Below, one piece after another: positions 39,870 through 48,444 of a DNA stretch of 64,000 bases. Each line of letters starts with the position of its first letter. Positions within the stretch are counted from its first letter, which is position 1. Source of the stretch: 20CM-2-55-15 sp963738025 (GTDB lineage Bacteria > Acidobacteriota > Terriglobia > 20CM-2-55-15). The translations under genes and the position numbers were made by a program. The notes beneath the pieces were generated by a model. It did not search any database. It was not told where the DNA came from and saw nothing but the letters and a program-made list of their open reading frames with translations. Location of the stretch: the NCBI GenBank assembly GCA_963738025.1, contig CAVTWA010000051.1, positions 124,001 through 188,000 on the forward strand, given 5' to 3'.

Positions 39870-42152
39870 TCACGCAACCATGACGACCTCGCTGGGTTCG
39901 AGGGCCAGTTCGAGCACCTCGTCGATTGTGTTCACCGGATGAAAGTGCATCTGTTGCCGGACGCCGGCCGGGAGGTCGTCCAGGTCCTGTTCGTTCCGTT
40001 CCGGCAGAATGACATCCGTTAAACCGGCGGCTTGAGCGGCCAGGACTTTCTGCTTGAGACCGCCAATGGGCAGGACACGTCCCTGGAGTGTGACCTCGCC
40101 CGTCATGCCGACGGTGCTTTTCACGGAGCGGCCGCTCAGCAAAGAAGCGAGCGCTGTCACGATCGTTACGCCGGCGCTTGGCCCATCCTTGGGAATGGCG
40201 CCCGCAGGCACGTGAATGTGGAACTCGTGTCCGCGGAAACCCGTCTCGTCGATTTCGAGCTGAGCCGCATGACTCTGGACATAACTCAAAGCAATCCTGG
40301 CCGATTCCTTCATGACATCGCCCAGCTGTCCGGTAAGAACGAGCCCACCGTTGCCAGGCAACGATGCGGCTTCGACGAAGAGCACGTCGCCGCCCGTTCC
40401 CGTTACGGCCAGACCTGTTGCCACGCCCGGGATCGCGGTTGCGGCTGCTGCCTCGTGCTGAACCTTCGGCCGGCCCAGCGCATCGCGTAGAGTTGCAGCT
40501 CCGATCTCGACTGGAGGCTGCTTGTCGCCCGAAGCGATGGCAGTTGCCGTCTTACGCAGCAACGTGCCGAGCTCGCGTTCGAGCTGGCGGACGCCGGCCT
40601 CACGGGTGTAGTCGGTCACGACGAGCCGCAAGACAGCGTCGTCGATCGTGACTTCGTCGGCCCGCAATCCGTTCTGCTCGATCTGCCGCGGCCAGAGGTA
40701 TCCGCGCGCGATGGCGACTTTTTCGTCCGTGGTGTAGCCATCGAAGCGGATGACTTCCATGCGGTCCAGGAGGGGCCCGGGTATCGTTTCGGCTACGTTC
40801 GCCGTCGCAATGAAGAGAACATGCGAAAGGTCGAGCTCGACGTCGAGATAATGATCCTGAAATGCATGATTCTGTGCCGGGTCCAGCACTTCGAGCAGGG
40901 CGGACGATGGATCGCCGCGCCAGTCGGCTCCGAGCTTATCGACTTCATCCAGCATGATCACTGGATTCATGGTGCCGGCATCGCGCAAAGCCCGCACCAG
41001 CCGTCCTGGCAGAGCACCGATATAAGTGCGGCGATGGCCGCGAATTTCGGCTTCATCGCGCACGCCGCCCAGGGACATGCGGACGAATTTCCGTCCGGTG
41101 GCTCGGGCGATTGATTCACCGATCGATGTTTTACCGGTTCCCGGCGGTCCGATCAATGTAAGGATTGCGCCTGAGCGGCGCGTGTCCGCAAGACCGCGCT
41201 CCGAGCGCAGCTTGCGTACGGCAAGAAATTCCGTGATGCGCCGCTTTACATCATCCAGACCGGCATGGTCGGTATCCAATACTTCGCGCGCATATTTCGG
41301 ATCGAGGCGCTCCTCGGATCGCTTGGACCAGGGGACGGCGAGCAGCCAGTCGAGATACGTGCGAATCATGGATGCTTCGGCATTCGACTCTCCCATTTTT
41401 TCGAGGCGGGCGAGCTCCCGGTGCGCCTGCTTGTGGACGGCCTCGGGCATCTGCGCGGCATCGATTTTCTGGCGATATTCGTCGATGATCGAGCTTTCGT
41501 TTTCGCCGAGTTCCTTGCGGATCGCGTCCATCTGGCGCCGCAGAAGATATTCGCGTTGCTGCTTTTGCGTTCCGGATTCTACTTCGTCTCGAATCCGCTG
41601 CCGCACGTGCAGCTCGGCGAGCCTTTCCTGCTGCAACCGCAGCGCGAGTTTCAAACGGTCGGCGACATCTACTGTTTCGAGAAGTTCGATTTTCTGTTCG
41701 AAATTCAAATCCGGGGAGTACCCGGCTGTGTCGGCCAGTGCGCCCGGCGTTGTGATCGAGCGCACGAATCCTCGAATCCTGCCGTCGTCGCCGCGGAGTT
41801 GAAGAATCTCCTCAACCACGGCGCGGTATTCACGCTCCAATTCACGAGTTACGGCGGGAGGTGGAACGATATCCGGCCGTTCCTCGACGTTCACCTGCAA
41901 GCGGCCGTCGGATTCCGTTTGAGCGGCCCCCGGCACTCCACGATACAGGCCCATTAGGGATACGGCGTATCCACGGCCCGGAAGTTGAACGCGTTCCGTT
42001 ACTTCCGCTACGACCCCGACCTTTGCGTATTGATTGCCGCGGCGCGGCATCAGGAAAATGTGCTTATCGCCGCCGGTATCGAGGGCCAAGGTTACGGGCA
42101 TGCCCGGGAAAACGACGGTATCGTCCAGGGAAATGAGTGTAAGTCTTGTCAT
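39870..42152 (-). CDS. lon: ATP-dependent protease Lon
   Basis: A 760-residue Lon protease starting MTRLTLISLDDTVVFPGMPV. Domain order: LON substrate domain (1-180), coiled-coil region with REYLLRRQMDAIRKELGE, AAA+ module with Walker A GPPGTGKTS and Walker B PVIMLDEVDKLG, sensor region EVLDPAQNHAFQDHYLDVE, and the C-terminal protease with the Ser-Lys dyad in PKDGPSAG (S659) and GGLKQK (K700). Degrades damaged and regulatory proteins in the cytosol. A divergent marR gene and a perfect 21-bp dyad lie directly upstream, so Lon synthesis is probably controlled by that regulator. A likely promoter places the ATG seven bases after the -10 box, suggesting a leaderless mRNA; MHIVRAM six codons earlier is an alternative start. 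Confidence 0.93.
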   Translation of the reverse strand: MTRLTLISLDDTVVFPGMPVTLALDTGGDKHIFLMPRRGNQYAKVGVVAEVTERVQLPGRGYAVSLMGLYRGVPGAAQTESDGRLQVNVEERPDIVPPPAVTRELEREYRAVVEEILQLRGDDGRIRGFVRSITTPGALADTAGYSPDLNFEQKIELLETVDVADRLKLALRLQQERLAELHVRQRIRDEVESGTQKQQREYLLRRQMDAIRKELGENESSIIDEYRQKIDAAQMPEAVHKQAHRELARLEKMGESNAEASMIRTYLDWLLAVPWSKRSEERLDPKYAREVLDTDHAGLDDVKRRITEFLAVRKLRSERGLADTRRSGAILTLIGPPGTGKTSIGESIARATGRKFVRMSLGGVRDEAEIRGHRRTYIGALPGRLVRALRDAGTMNPVIMLDEVDKLGADWRGDPSSALLEVLDPAQNHAFQDHYLDVELDLSHVLFIATANVAETIPGPLLDRMEVIRFDGYTTDEKVAIARGYLWPRQIEQNGLRADEVTIDDAVLRLVVTDYTREAGVRQLERELGTLLRKTATAIASGDKQPPVEIGAATLRDALGRPKVQHEAAAATAIPGVATGLAVTGTGGDVLFVEAASLPGNGGLVLTGQLGDVMKESARIALSYVQSHAAQLEIDETGFRGHEFHIHVPAGAIPKDGPSAGVTIVTALASLLSGRSVKSTVGMTGEVTLQGRVLPIGGLKQKVLAAQAAGLTDVILPERNEQDLDDLPAGVRQQMHFHPVNTIDEVLELALEPSEVVMVA

Positions 42153-42191
42153 AGCCCGAACAATATGCATATAGTTGATGTTGTCAACTAT
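42146..42191. promoter_or_regulatory. Divergent lon/marR promoter region with MarR-type operator
   Basis: Perfect inverted repeat ATAGTTGA-TGTTG-TCAACTAT at 42171-42191. On the minus strand TTGACA overlaps its proximal arm and TATTGT lies 16 bases on: a good lon promoter with the -35 box inside the dyad. On the plus strand TTGTCA (42146-42151), an 18-base spacer and TATAGT (42170-42175) form a weaker marR promoter overlapping the other arm. Binding of the dyad would block both. Confidence 0.7.
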
Positions 42192-42193
42192 TG

Positions 42194-42613
42194 ATGAAAT
42201 CCAATAAGAACCAGGCCTGCGAAGCCTGGAAACTACTCATGCGATTGTTCTTTACCCAGCGGGCAGACCTGCCGACGCTGGCGGCGGAGTTCGAGCTTTC
42301 GCCGGCGCAGTGCCATGTTCTGCATCTGATTGAGCCCGATCGGCCAATTCCGATGGGCAGGATTGCGGAAAGTCTGGCATGCGATGCATCGAACGTAACC
42401 GGGCTGATCGACCGGCTGGAATCGCGCGGGCTCGTCCGGCGGCAGGCGTCGCAGGGAGACCGCCGGGTTAAAGTGCTGGAACTCACGGCTGCGGGAGCGC
42501 ACCTCCGCACTGTCGTCATGGACCGGATGACGCAGCCGCCGGATATCCTGAGCCGGCTGTCCGTCGATGAGCAGCGCGCACTCGTTCGAATTTTGAAACG
42601 GCTTCTGGATTAA
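42194..42613 (+). CDS. MarR-family transcriptional regulator
   Basis: A 139-residue winged-helix repressor: LPTLAAEFELSPAQCHVLHL, then the recognition helix region MGRIAESLACDASNVTGLID, RLESRGLVRRQASQGDRRVK (wing with the conserved DRR) and LELTAAG. It begins three bases after a perfect dyad that also covers the lon promoter, so it probably represses itself and lon. MarR proteins commonly respond to phenolic or oxidising small molecules; the ligand here is unknown. A MarR-lon pairing is uncommon. A long palindromic element follows 60 bases after the stop. Confidence 0.9.
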   Translation: MKSNKNQACEAWKLLMRLFFTQRADLPTLAAEFELSPAQCHVLHLIEPDRPIPMGRIAESLACDASNVTGLIDRLESRGLVRRQASQGDRRVKVLELTAAGAHLRTVVMDRMTQPPDILSRLSVDEQRALVRILKRLLD

Positions 42614-42676
42614 GTGTGAACAATAGGCCCGGAGGGCCGTTAGCCTGAATTTCTCATGAGTTTTGCCCCGAAGGGG

Positions 42677-42767
42677 ATAAGCCACGGATTGAACGGATTT
42701 AACGGATGGGCGCATTCACAGACTGTTAGCGCGCCCATCCGTTAAATCCGTTCAATCCGTGGCTTAT
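42677..42767. repeat. ATAAGCCAC palindrome, copy 3 (perfect 37-bp arms)
   Basis: Two arms of 37 bp (42677-42713 and 42731-42767) that pair without a mismatch, with a 17-base loop. Outer end ATAAGCCACGGATTGAACGG, inner end ATTTAACGGATGGGCGC. Relative to copies 1 and 2 the GAATT units are GGATT on one arm and AATCC on the other, so both arms have changed together. Confidence 0.9.
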
Positions 42768-42880
42768 CCAACACCCACCTATGTTATGAGAGATCCGGGT
42801 AGAACATCAGCCCCAAAGGGCGGAAGATTAGTCGCATTAGTCTTTCGGACCTCCGGGCCTCGAACGTTCGCTGGTTTGGT

Positions 42881-42926
42881 CCCCGGCCTGACGGCCGGGG
42901 CTATATTCTTACGCGCCTCCGGCGCC
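42881..42926. repeat. CCCCGGCC...GGCGCC dispersed repeat, copy 1
   Basis: Hairpin CCCCGGCCTGACGGCCGGGG followed by CTATATTCTTACGCGCCTCC and GGCGC. The same 46-bp sequence occurs inverted at 56602-56647. It ends 11 bases from the stop of the SPOR-domain gene and could terminate it. Confidence 0.7.
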
Positions 42927-42937
42927 AAATACAGACG

Positions 42938-43831
42938 CTAATCTATTTGCGCGACGAATCCGGCCATGCCTTCGCTGCGGAGCTGCTTTTCAAGCAGGCT
43001 CGCCTGCCGGGAATCGGCGAACCGCCCAACGCGCACGCGATAGAACGGTTTGCCTGCGATGTTAGTTTCCTGGATGAAGGCGTCCTTGTATCGCTGTGTT
43101 AATCCAGCAAGAAGGGTTCTGGCGTGAGCGCCGCTTTCAAAGGCGCCGATTTGAACGGTGAACTGGTTCTGCATCTGCGGCGGCCCGGAATTCGAAACGA
43201 CGTCCTGGGCCTCAGGAGTTCCGACGATACGCGGGGTCAGCAGCAGAACAAGTTGAACCGGGCGGCCCTTTTCATTCACGATGGAATTCAGGATAGGGCT
43301 TTCCCTCAGCTTTTCCATGTTTGCGAGCTGCCGGGCATCCCGCGAAGCTATGAGACCCGCCACGAGAATGTATGAACCTTCGGCCGTTATGATTTCCTGA
43401 CGGACCGGCTCGCCGGCAAACACCGGATGGATAAGGCTTTCATTTTCGCCATAAATGACGTGTGTCTGGCTGGTCACTGTAATGTGAATCTCGCGCTTGA
43501 GGGAAACCTGCCCGGTGAACTCGAAATCGATTCCGACGTCCATCGAACCAACGCGCGAAGCCACGCGGAACTGGACCGGACGCGCATCGGCTGCAGATAA
43601 TTGAAAGCTTTGCAGGGTCCGGGAATGGGTTTCGTCGAGTATCGAGCGGGCCGCCGCTGGAGACAGATTCACGACGAAGCTGCCGCTGGTCGCCGCGCGA
43701 AATTCTTGAAGACTGGCTTCATCGAGTTCCAGGACCCTGGCGTCGGTCACGACCTCTGCCGCCGGGGCGGCGAGGGCCGCACCAAGGACGAAACCCAAAA
43801 TGAGCGTTATGCGGATAAACATCGTGATCAC
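42938..43831 (-). CDS. Secretin-like beta domain fused to SPOR domain
   Basis: A 297-residue exported protein: signal peptide ending LAAPAAE, a helical and beta region (about 30-110), then a block resembling the end of type II/III secretins: IHITVTSQTHVIYGENESLI, GSYILVAGLIASRDARQLAN, ESPILNSIV, LVLLLTPRIVGTPEA. The C-terminal 70 residues are a SPOR domain (NQFTVQIGAFESGAHARTLL, KPFYRVRVGRFADSRQASLL), which binds denuded peptidoglycan glycans at division sites. The secretin part is too short to form a pore and lacks N0/N1 domains. A secretin-SPOR fusion of this size is odd and may be a peptidoglycan-anchored pilotin or scaffold. No type II or IV pilus genes are nearby. Confidence 0.7.
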   Translation of the reverse strand: MITMFIRITLILGFVLGAALAAPAAEVVTDARVLELDEASLQEFRAATSGSFVVNLSPAAARSILDETHSRTLQSFQLSAADARPVQFRVASRVGSMDVGIDFEFTGQVSLKREIHITVTSQTHVIYGENESLIHPVFAGEPVRQEIITAEGSYILVAGLIASRDARQLANMEKLRESPILNSIVNEKGRPVQLVLLLTPRIVGTPEAQDVVSNSGPPQMQNQFTVQIGAFESGAHARTLLAGLTQRYKDAFIQETNIAGKPFYRVRVGRFADSRQASLLEKQLRSEGMAGFVAQID

Positions 43832-43885
43832 GGCAGACGCTCTAAGATACCGGAGAATTCGGACTGCGTGTAGTGCGGAAGCGGT

Positions 43886-44065
43886 TTAAGAATTGACGAT
43901 TGCTTCGAGGGCGGACAGATCGCCCGTTTCCAGGTAGCTGTTGACTTGCTGGAGTGGCAGGCCTGATTTCGCCACAATCATTGCGGGGAGTTCGCCTTCC
44001 ACTGAGAAACGTCCGTTGACTGTTGTGCGATGAGTAATGTACCTGGGGCACTGAGCAATGGCCAT
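43886..44065 (-). CDS. 59-residue hypothetical protein
   Basis: An ATG at 44065 opens a 59-codon frame upstream of the SPOR gene. The product starts MAIAQCPRYITHRTTVNGRF and ends with LQQVNSYLETGDLSALEAIV. The C-terminal 40 residues have a convincing amphipathic composition (FSVEGELPAMIVAKSGLPLQ), while the first 10 are less certain and M29 could be an alternative start. It lies in the same direction as the SPOR gene, 54 bases upstream, and divergent from the ABC transporter. No family recognised. Confidence 0.5.
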   Translation of the reverse strand: MAIAQCPRYITHRTTVNGRFSVEGELPAMIVAKSGLPLQQVNSYLETGDLSALEAIVNS

Positions 44066-44184
44066 TTGATCAGCTCAACAAGTACAGTTATCAGCGCATA
44101 ACAATCAACGGACATTTTTCACTGGAAGCCCTCGGGACTCATTTCATTATGCAAACCCCTGGTTCCTTGATAAAAGGTCCGCAA

Positions 44185-44961
44185 ATGAATTCCTCGATTC
44201 AAATCCGCAATCTCCGTTTTGGGTATGACGGTGCAGAAGTCCTGCACGGCATTTCTTTCGATGTTCGGCCCGGCGAAGTGACGGGGCTGCTCGGGCCAAA
44301 CGGGGCAGGAAAATCGACGACCCTGAAGATCATTACCGGGATCTTAAAGTTCACGCAGGGCGACGTGGAAGTCCGCGGCAACCGGCTTCCGGACCAGGCT
44401 TTCGAAGTCAAGAAACATATCGGGTACGTGCCCGAGTCCGCGGAATTGTATGAGAGTATCAGCGCGCTGGAGTTCCTGCAGCTCTGCGGGCGCTTGCACG
44501 AGATCGAGGAGTCGGCGCTGCAGGTGCGTATCGACGCTCTGCTGGAAAGTTTCGGTCTATCCGCGCAGCGGCGGCAACGGCTGGGAGCTTATTCAAAGGG
44601 CATGCGGCAGAAGGTCCTGATTTCTGCGGCCCTGTTGCACTATCCGTCGGTCATTATCATGGATGAGCCACTGACCGGTCTCGACGTCGAAAGCGCAATC
44701 ATGACGAAAGATCTGCTCGCCTCACTGGCCGCCGCGGGGCAGACCGTCCTTTACAGCTCGCATGTTCTGGACGTTGTCGAACGGTTTTGTGACCGCGTCA
44801 TCATTATGGATCGAGGGAATATTGTTGCCGACGATACCCCCGAAAGGCTGAAGGCCAAAACGCACGAAGCCAGCCTGGAAGCTGTTTTTCGCGGCATCAC
44901 GCATACCGCAAACGCGCAGCCGCAGGTCGCGAAGATCATTGAAGCGTTGAAGGCGCGATGA
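44185..44961 (+). CDS. ABC transporter ATP-binding protein
   Basis: A 258-residue ABC ATPase of the CcmA/NatA type: Walker A GLLGPNGAGKSTT, Q-loop VPESAELYESISALE, signature YSKGMRQKVLISAALLHYP, Walker B VIIMDEPLTGLD, H-loop VLYSSHVLDVVER. The start MNSSIQIRNLRFGYDGAEVL has AAAGGT at proper spacing; an ATG 36 bases earlier is possible. It is followed one base after its stop by a large membrane protein, the presumed permease. Together they form an exporter or ABC-2-like transporter of unknown substrate. Confidence 0.9.
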   Translation: MNSSIQIRNLRFGYDGAEVLHGISFDVRPGEVTGLLGPNGAGKSTTLKIITGILKFTQGDVEVRGNRLPDQAFEVKKHIGYVPESAELYESISALEFLQLCGRLHEIEESALQVRIDALLESFGLSAQRRQRLGAYSKGMRQKVLISAALLHYPSVIIMDEPLTGLDVESAIMTKDLLASLAAAGQTVLYSSHVLDVVERFCDRVIIMDRGNIVADDTPERLKAKTHEASLEAVFRGITHTANAQPQVAKIIEALKAR

Positions 44962-44962
44962 T

Positions 44963-46633
44963 GTGCCGAGTTTGAGCCGCGCCGTTCAGAACAAGGTTTT
45001 TGCCGGCGCCCTTCGCGCCGCCGGAATCCATGCCGTGCACTACGCCGTCCTTCTGGACCTGTTTTCCACTCTCAGTGAGAGGCAGGAATTTAAGATGGGG
45101 CAGGCCGAGATTTCCCGCAACGTCTTCGTTGGTGTATTCGCAACGATGACGGCCTTTGTCAATCTCATCGCCGTTTTTGCCGCCCATCCTGCGCTGCATG
45201 CCTTCGTGGTCGTCAACTATGCCGCCAGCGGGTTCATTCTGCTGGTGACACTGGTTCCGGAAGCGGTGAATACGTTCCTCAATCCCATCGAGATGTCCAT
45301 GCTCGCGCATCAGCCGATACAGGACCGCGCATATTCCGCCGCGAAGATCACTTACCTTGCGACGGTGGTTGCCTGGATCATCGTTCCGTTGAATGCGGCT
45401 CCAGCGCTTCTGGGACTCCACCTTCAGGAGGCTCGATGGTTCTTTCCGATTTCATATTTGTTATCCGCTTACACGTTCGGCATGTTCACGGCTCTTTTCA
45501 TATGCGCGATCATTGGCGTGCTATTACGTATTCTTTCACCATCGAAGCTGCGGAATATTGCGGCCTGGATGCAGGCAGGAATGATCCTGCTGTTCTTGTT
45601 CGGACCGAACGCCGCTATTTTTCTTTCCCGTCATGGCCTCATCCCGCCCCTTTCCGCAGGGTGGAGGAGCCCTTTGAACTGGTTCGTGGCGAGCGCCACT
45701 ATCGGTCAGGATGCACATTTAATCCGTCTCGATTGGGGCGGTGGTCTGGTCATGGTCATCTGCGCCGTATTTTTGATATATGGCATCCGTTCGCTCTCCG
45801 ATGGTTATATGACAAAGGTCCAGTTGCTTCTGCACAGCGGACCGAGACCTAGACGCTCGTCGAGATCCTGGCTGGGATCGATTGTCCGTTTGATGACCGG
45901 CAGTCCGTCAGGACGGGCTGCGTTTTCCTTTATGTGTGCGATGGCGAGAACGGACTGGCACTTTCGCAGCTCCGCAATGCCGATGTTGATTCAATTTGTC
46001 GTCTTGCCTCTGGTGGGAATCGCACGAGGGCTCGGACCATCACCGTTTGCATCAGTTCGTCCGACGGGCGCGCATCTGCTCCCGCACGTCGGAGGCCTTG
46101 CCGGGTTGTCCTTATGCGCGATGTTGACCTTTTCCGACCAGCATAAAGCGGCCTGGATCTTTCTGACGGCGCCGTTGGAGAGTATCCGCTCGTTTGTGCG
46201 GGGCATCTTCTGGTCGCTCGTGATCCCGTTAGCCATCGTTGCGTTCTTGCTGTTGCCCTTTTACATCCGATACTGGGGCGTTCGAGACGCGCTTCTGTTC
46301 CTGATCTACAGTCTTAGTCTCGGTATGTTCTATGTGAGCATCGAAATGTTTCTGGTCGATGGGCTGCCTTTCTCTAATCCACCGCAGCGGAACGGTGGGT
46401 TCCTCACTGCGCCCCTGGTTATAGGTGCATTGATCGGCGCCCTGATCATCGTTGTGCTGCAGTGGTTATTCATTTTCCAGGATCGACTCGTGACACTGGG
46501 AGCGAGCTTGGTTTTCGCGGGCCTGGCTTACCTGATAGCCAGGGTCTCCCTCCGTACGGTTGAAGTGAACGTCCTGCACAACCTCCATGTTATTGCGAGC
46601 GGTCGTACGGCGATGTTTAAAGAGGTCGGATAG
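44963..46633 (+). CDS. ABC transporter permease (large multi-helix membrane protein)
   Basis: A 556-residue protein with about 12-14 membrane helices, starting with GTG directly after the ATPase stop. It is not of a family I can name precisely; the helices come in two halves separated by a cytoplasmic loop with many Arg (HSGPRPRRSSRSWL). Segments such as AFVNLIAVFAAHPALHAFVV and DALLFLIYSLSLGMFYVSIE are typical of ABC-2-type permeases found beside CcmA-like ATPases. The length is about twice that of a simple ABC-2 permease, so it may be a full-size one acting as a monomer. Substrate unknown. Confidence 0.75.
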   Translation: MPSLSRAVQNKVFAGALRAAGIHAVHYAVLLDLFSTLSERQEFKMGQAEISRNVFVGVFATMTAFVNLIAVFAAHPALHAFVVVNYAASGFILLVTLVPEAVNTFLNPIEMSMLAHQPIQDRAYSAAKITYLATVVAWIIVPLNAAPALLGLHLQEARWFFPISYLLSAYTFGMFTALFICAIIGVLLRILSPSKLRNIAAWMQAGMILLFLFGPNAAIFLSRHGLIPPLSAGWRSPLNWFVASATIGQDAHLIRLDWGGGLVMVICAVFLIYGIRSLSDGYMTKVQLLLHSGPRPRRSSRSWLGSIVRLMTGSPSGRAAFSFMCAMARTDWHFRSSAMPMLIQFVVLPLVGIARGLGPSPFASVRPTGAHLLPHVGGLAGLSLCAMLTFSDQHKAAWIFLTAPLESIRSFVRGIFWSLVIPLAIVAFLLLPFYIRYWGVRDALLFLIYSLSLGMFYVSIEMFLVDGLPFSNPPQRNGGFLTAPLVIGALIGALIIVVLQWLFIFQDRLVTLGASLVFAGLAYLIARVSLRTVEVNVLHNLHVIASGRTAMFKEVG

Positions 46634-46852
46634 CACAATCGTTCAGAGGCCGCGCGCAGGCCGGTTGATCCTCGCAACTGTGGCCCCGGGCGCCCACCGG
46701 GGACATCCGCTTTCCTCAGCATTTATACGGAGACTTAACCCTTCATTGTCCTGGTTTTGCGATCTGAGACATCTTTTATGTGGTGGCAGGACTCTTGCTA
46801 TAGAAAGAACTCTGGTGACTTTCTCCTACACGAATTTAGAGGAGCATTTGTT

Positions 46853-47743
46853 ATGAAGAGTAGAGTCCACGCCATCATTGTCTTCCTTGCCGGCGCGCTC
46901 TTATTCCTGCGCTCTGAGTCCGGCTTCGCCCAAGAGGAATACGAGCAACCTTACTTCGTCACTTATAGCGCCCACATGGAGGAGGTCGGCACGCTGGAAA
47001 TCGAAGCCGAGACTGTGTCGGGCCGGCCGGAAGGTGGAAATCGTTTCTTCGGTAACCCGACCGAGTTTGAATACGGTATCAGTCATTGGTGGACTACGGA
47101 GTTCTACCTGGACTGGCAACACACGCGGCACGAAGGCAGCTTGTACACCGGATTTCGAATCGAAAACCGGTTTGCCCTGTTGACGGGAGACCATCGCATC
47201 AAGCCCGTACTGTATGTCGAATACGAGCACCTCAATGGAGCGGACAAGACTTTAAAAGAGATCGTCGGATTCGACCGGCAGGAGGATTTCCTGGTACCGA
47301 ACAGCGTCGCTCGAGAGGAGCGAGCGCATGAAGTCGAGGCCAAGTTGATCGTTTCGGGCGAATTCAAGTCGTGGGACCTCTCGGGAAATTTCATTACCGA
47401 AAAGAATCTCCACGGGGAACCATGGGAGTTTGGTTACGCGGTGGGATTAAGCCGCCCTCTGGCTGCACCCACAGGAAAAAAATGCGCCTGGTGCCGTGAG
47501 GCATTCTCCGTCGGAGTCGAGGCGTACGGCGGCCTGGGCACCTGGAACGATTTCACGGGTCACGGAACGTCTCAATATATTGCCCCCGTCTTTTCCTGGA
47601 CGCTGCCCAGCCATACGACTTTCCGGCTTTCTCCCGGCGCCGGTCTGACCGATCAAAGCTTCGGAGCCCTCTTTCGATTCTCCGTAGCTCAGGAGATTGA
47701 CGACTTCGGCAAGCTGTTTACGAAACCATTTCAACATCACTGA
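46853..47743 (+). CDS. Exported beta-barrel-like protein
   Basis: A 296-residue protein; the start MKSRVHAIIVFLAGALLFLR has GAGGAG upstream and a signal peptide ending at GFAQEE. The mature part alternates hydrophobic strands: LEIEAETVSGRP, FEYGISHWWTTEFYLDWQHT, SLYTGFRIENRFALL, KPVLYVEYEHLNGADK, FGYAVGLSRPL, FSVGVEAYGGLGTW, FRLSPGAGLTDQSFGALFRF. A CAWC pair (GKKCAWCREA) lies in one loop. It resembles transporter-like outer-membrane proteins annotated only as hypothetical in this phylum. The preceding 220 bp contain no gene. Confidence 0.7.
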   Translation: MKSRVHAIIVFLAGALLFLRSESGFAQEEYEQPYFVTYSAHMEEVGTLEIEAETVSGRPEGGNRFFGNPTEFEYGISHWWTTEFYLDWQHTRHEGSLYTGFRIENRFALLTGDHRIKPVLYVEYEHLNGADKTLKEIVGFDRQEDFLVPNSVAREERAHEVEAKLIVSGEFKSWDLSGNFITEKNLHGEPWEFGYAVGLSRPLAAPTGKKCAWCREAFSVGVEAYGGLGTWNDFTGHGTSQYIAPVFSWTLPSHTTFRLSPGAGLTDQSFGALFRFSVAQEIDDFGKLFTKPFQHH

Positions 47744-47912
47744 TCTTGACCTAACAAAATGGGCGGGTCCGCACTCTTAGCTGGTGAGGAGCATATGCTG
47801 GGACTAACAGCCAGGCGTCGTGACCTTGTCGCCCATTTTTACCATATTGCGGTTCCAGCCGGCACGCGTGAACGCCCCCGGACTGCCCATCTCGAGTTTC
47901 CTGCGGATCTAG

Positions 47913-47980
47913 TTTGTCGAAGTTGATGTCTCGGCAGGATGTCGAAATGAGGAAGTCCCCGCCTAACTTAGGCGGGGAGT
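47913..47980. repeat. Composite repeat fragment (TTGTCGAAG module plus CCGCC palindrome)
   Basis: TTGTCGAAGTTGATGTCTCG and GCAGGATGTCGAAATGAGG (47913-47951) match, inverted, the tail module at 3270-3303. The palindrome CCGCCTAACTTAGGCGG follows at about 47959-47975. The rest of the 344-bp gap (47744-48087) shows no gene; a TTTTGTGCTTCTTGTGG half-site lies near 48054. Confidence 0.65.
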
Positions 47981-48087
47981 TCGCTCCCTCACAACATTTG
48001 CGTGTCAACTGCTGCGAGTCTTACGTTTCGGTTGCGGTAGCCGCGCTGAGCCTTTTGTGCTTCTTGTGGTTTCTTCCCCCCGTTAGA

Positions 48088-48444
48088 TCAGGCGGCTTTC
48101 TGCAGGGGACCATGGTCGTCGCAATGGGTATCATGCGAGTGATGAAGGTGTCCACTCACCACATAGTCCATGTGGTCGCCGTGCGGCGCGCGTTCATGCC
48201 CGCAGTTCGGTCCATGAGTATGTTCGGCAGCGTGTCCTTTGCATTGATGGTCTGGCGTGCATTTGTCCGGGTTGGAACTGCCTATCGGGAGCGAGTGTTC
48301 ATCGACGTGATCCTTGTGCATGTGATGCAGGTGACCATCATGGAGGTAATCGGTATGTCCTTCATGAGTGACAGCCATGTGCCCGCAACCGGCAGCATGG
48401 GTATGATTGTGGGCTGAGTGCGATGTGCATTGACTTTCTTTCAT
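48088..48444 (-). CDS. His-rich metal-binding protein (duplicated)
   Basis: A 118-residue protein in which about a quarter of the residues are His, with added Cys and Asp. It is an internal duplication: HNHTHAAGCGHMAVTHEGHT, DYLHDGHLHHMHKDHVDEH in the first half; EHTHGPNCGHERAPHGDHMD, YVVSGHLHHSHDTHCDDH in the second. Each half thus has a HTHxxxCGH loop and a (D/S)GHLHHxH helix. AAAGGA precedes the ATG at eight bases. There is no signal peptide, so it is cytosolic, probably a zinc, nickel or cobalt store or chaperone; no transporter or Fur/Zur gene is adjacent. Confidence 0.75.
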   Translation of the reverse strand: MKESQCTSHSAHNHTHAAGCGHMAVTHEGHTDYLHDGHLHHMHKDHVDEHSLPIGSSNPDKCTPDHQCKGHAAEHTHGPNCGHERAPHGDHMDYVVSGHLHHSHDTHCDDHGPLQKAA

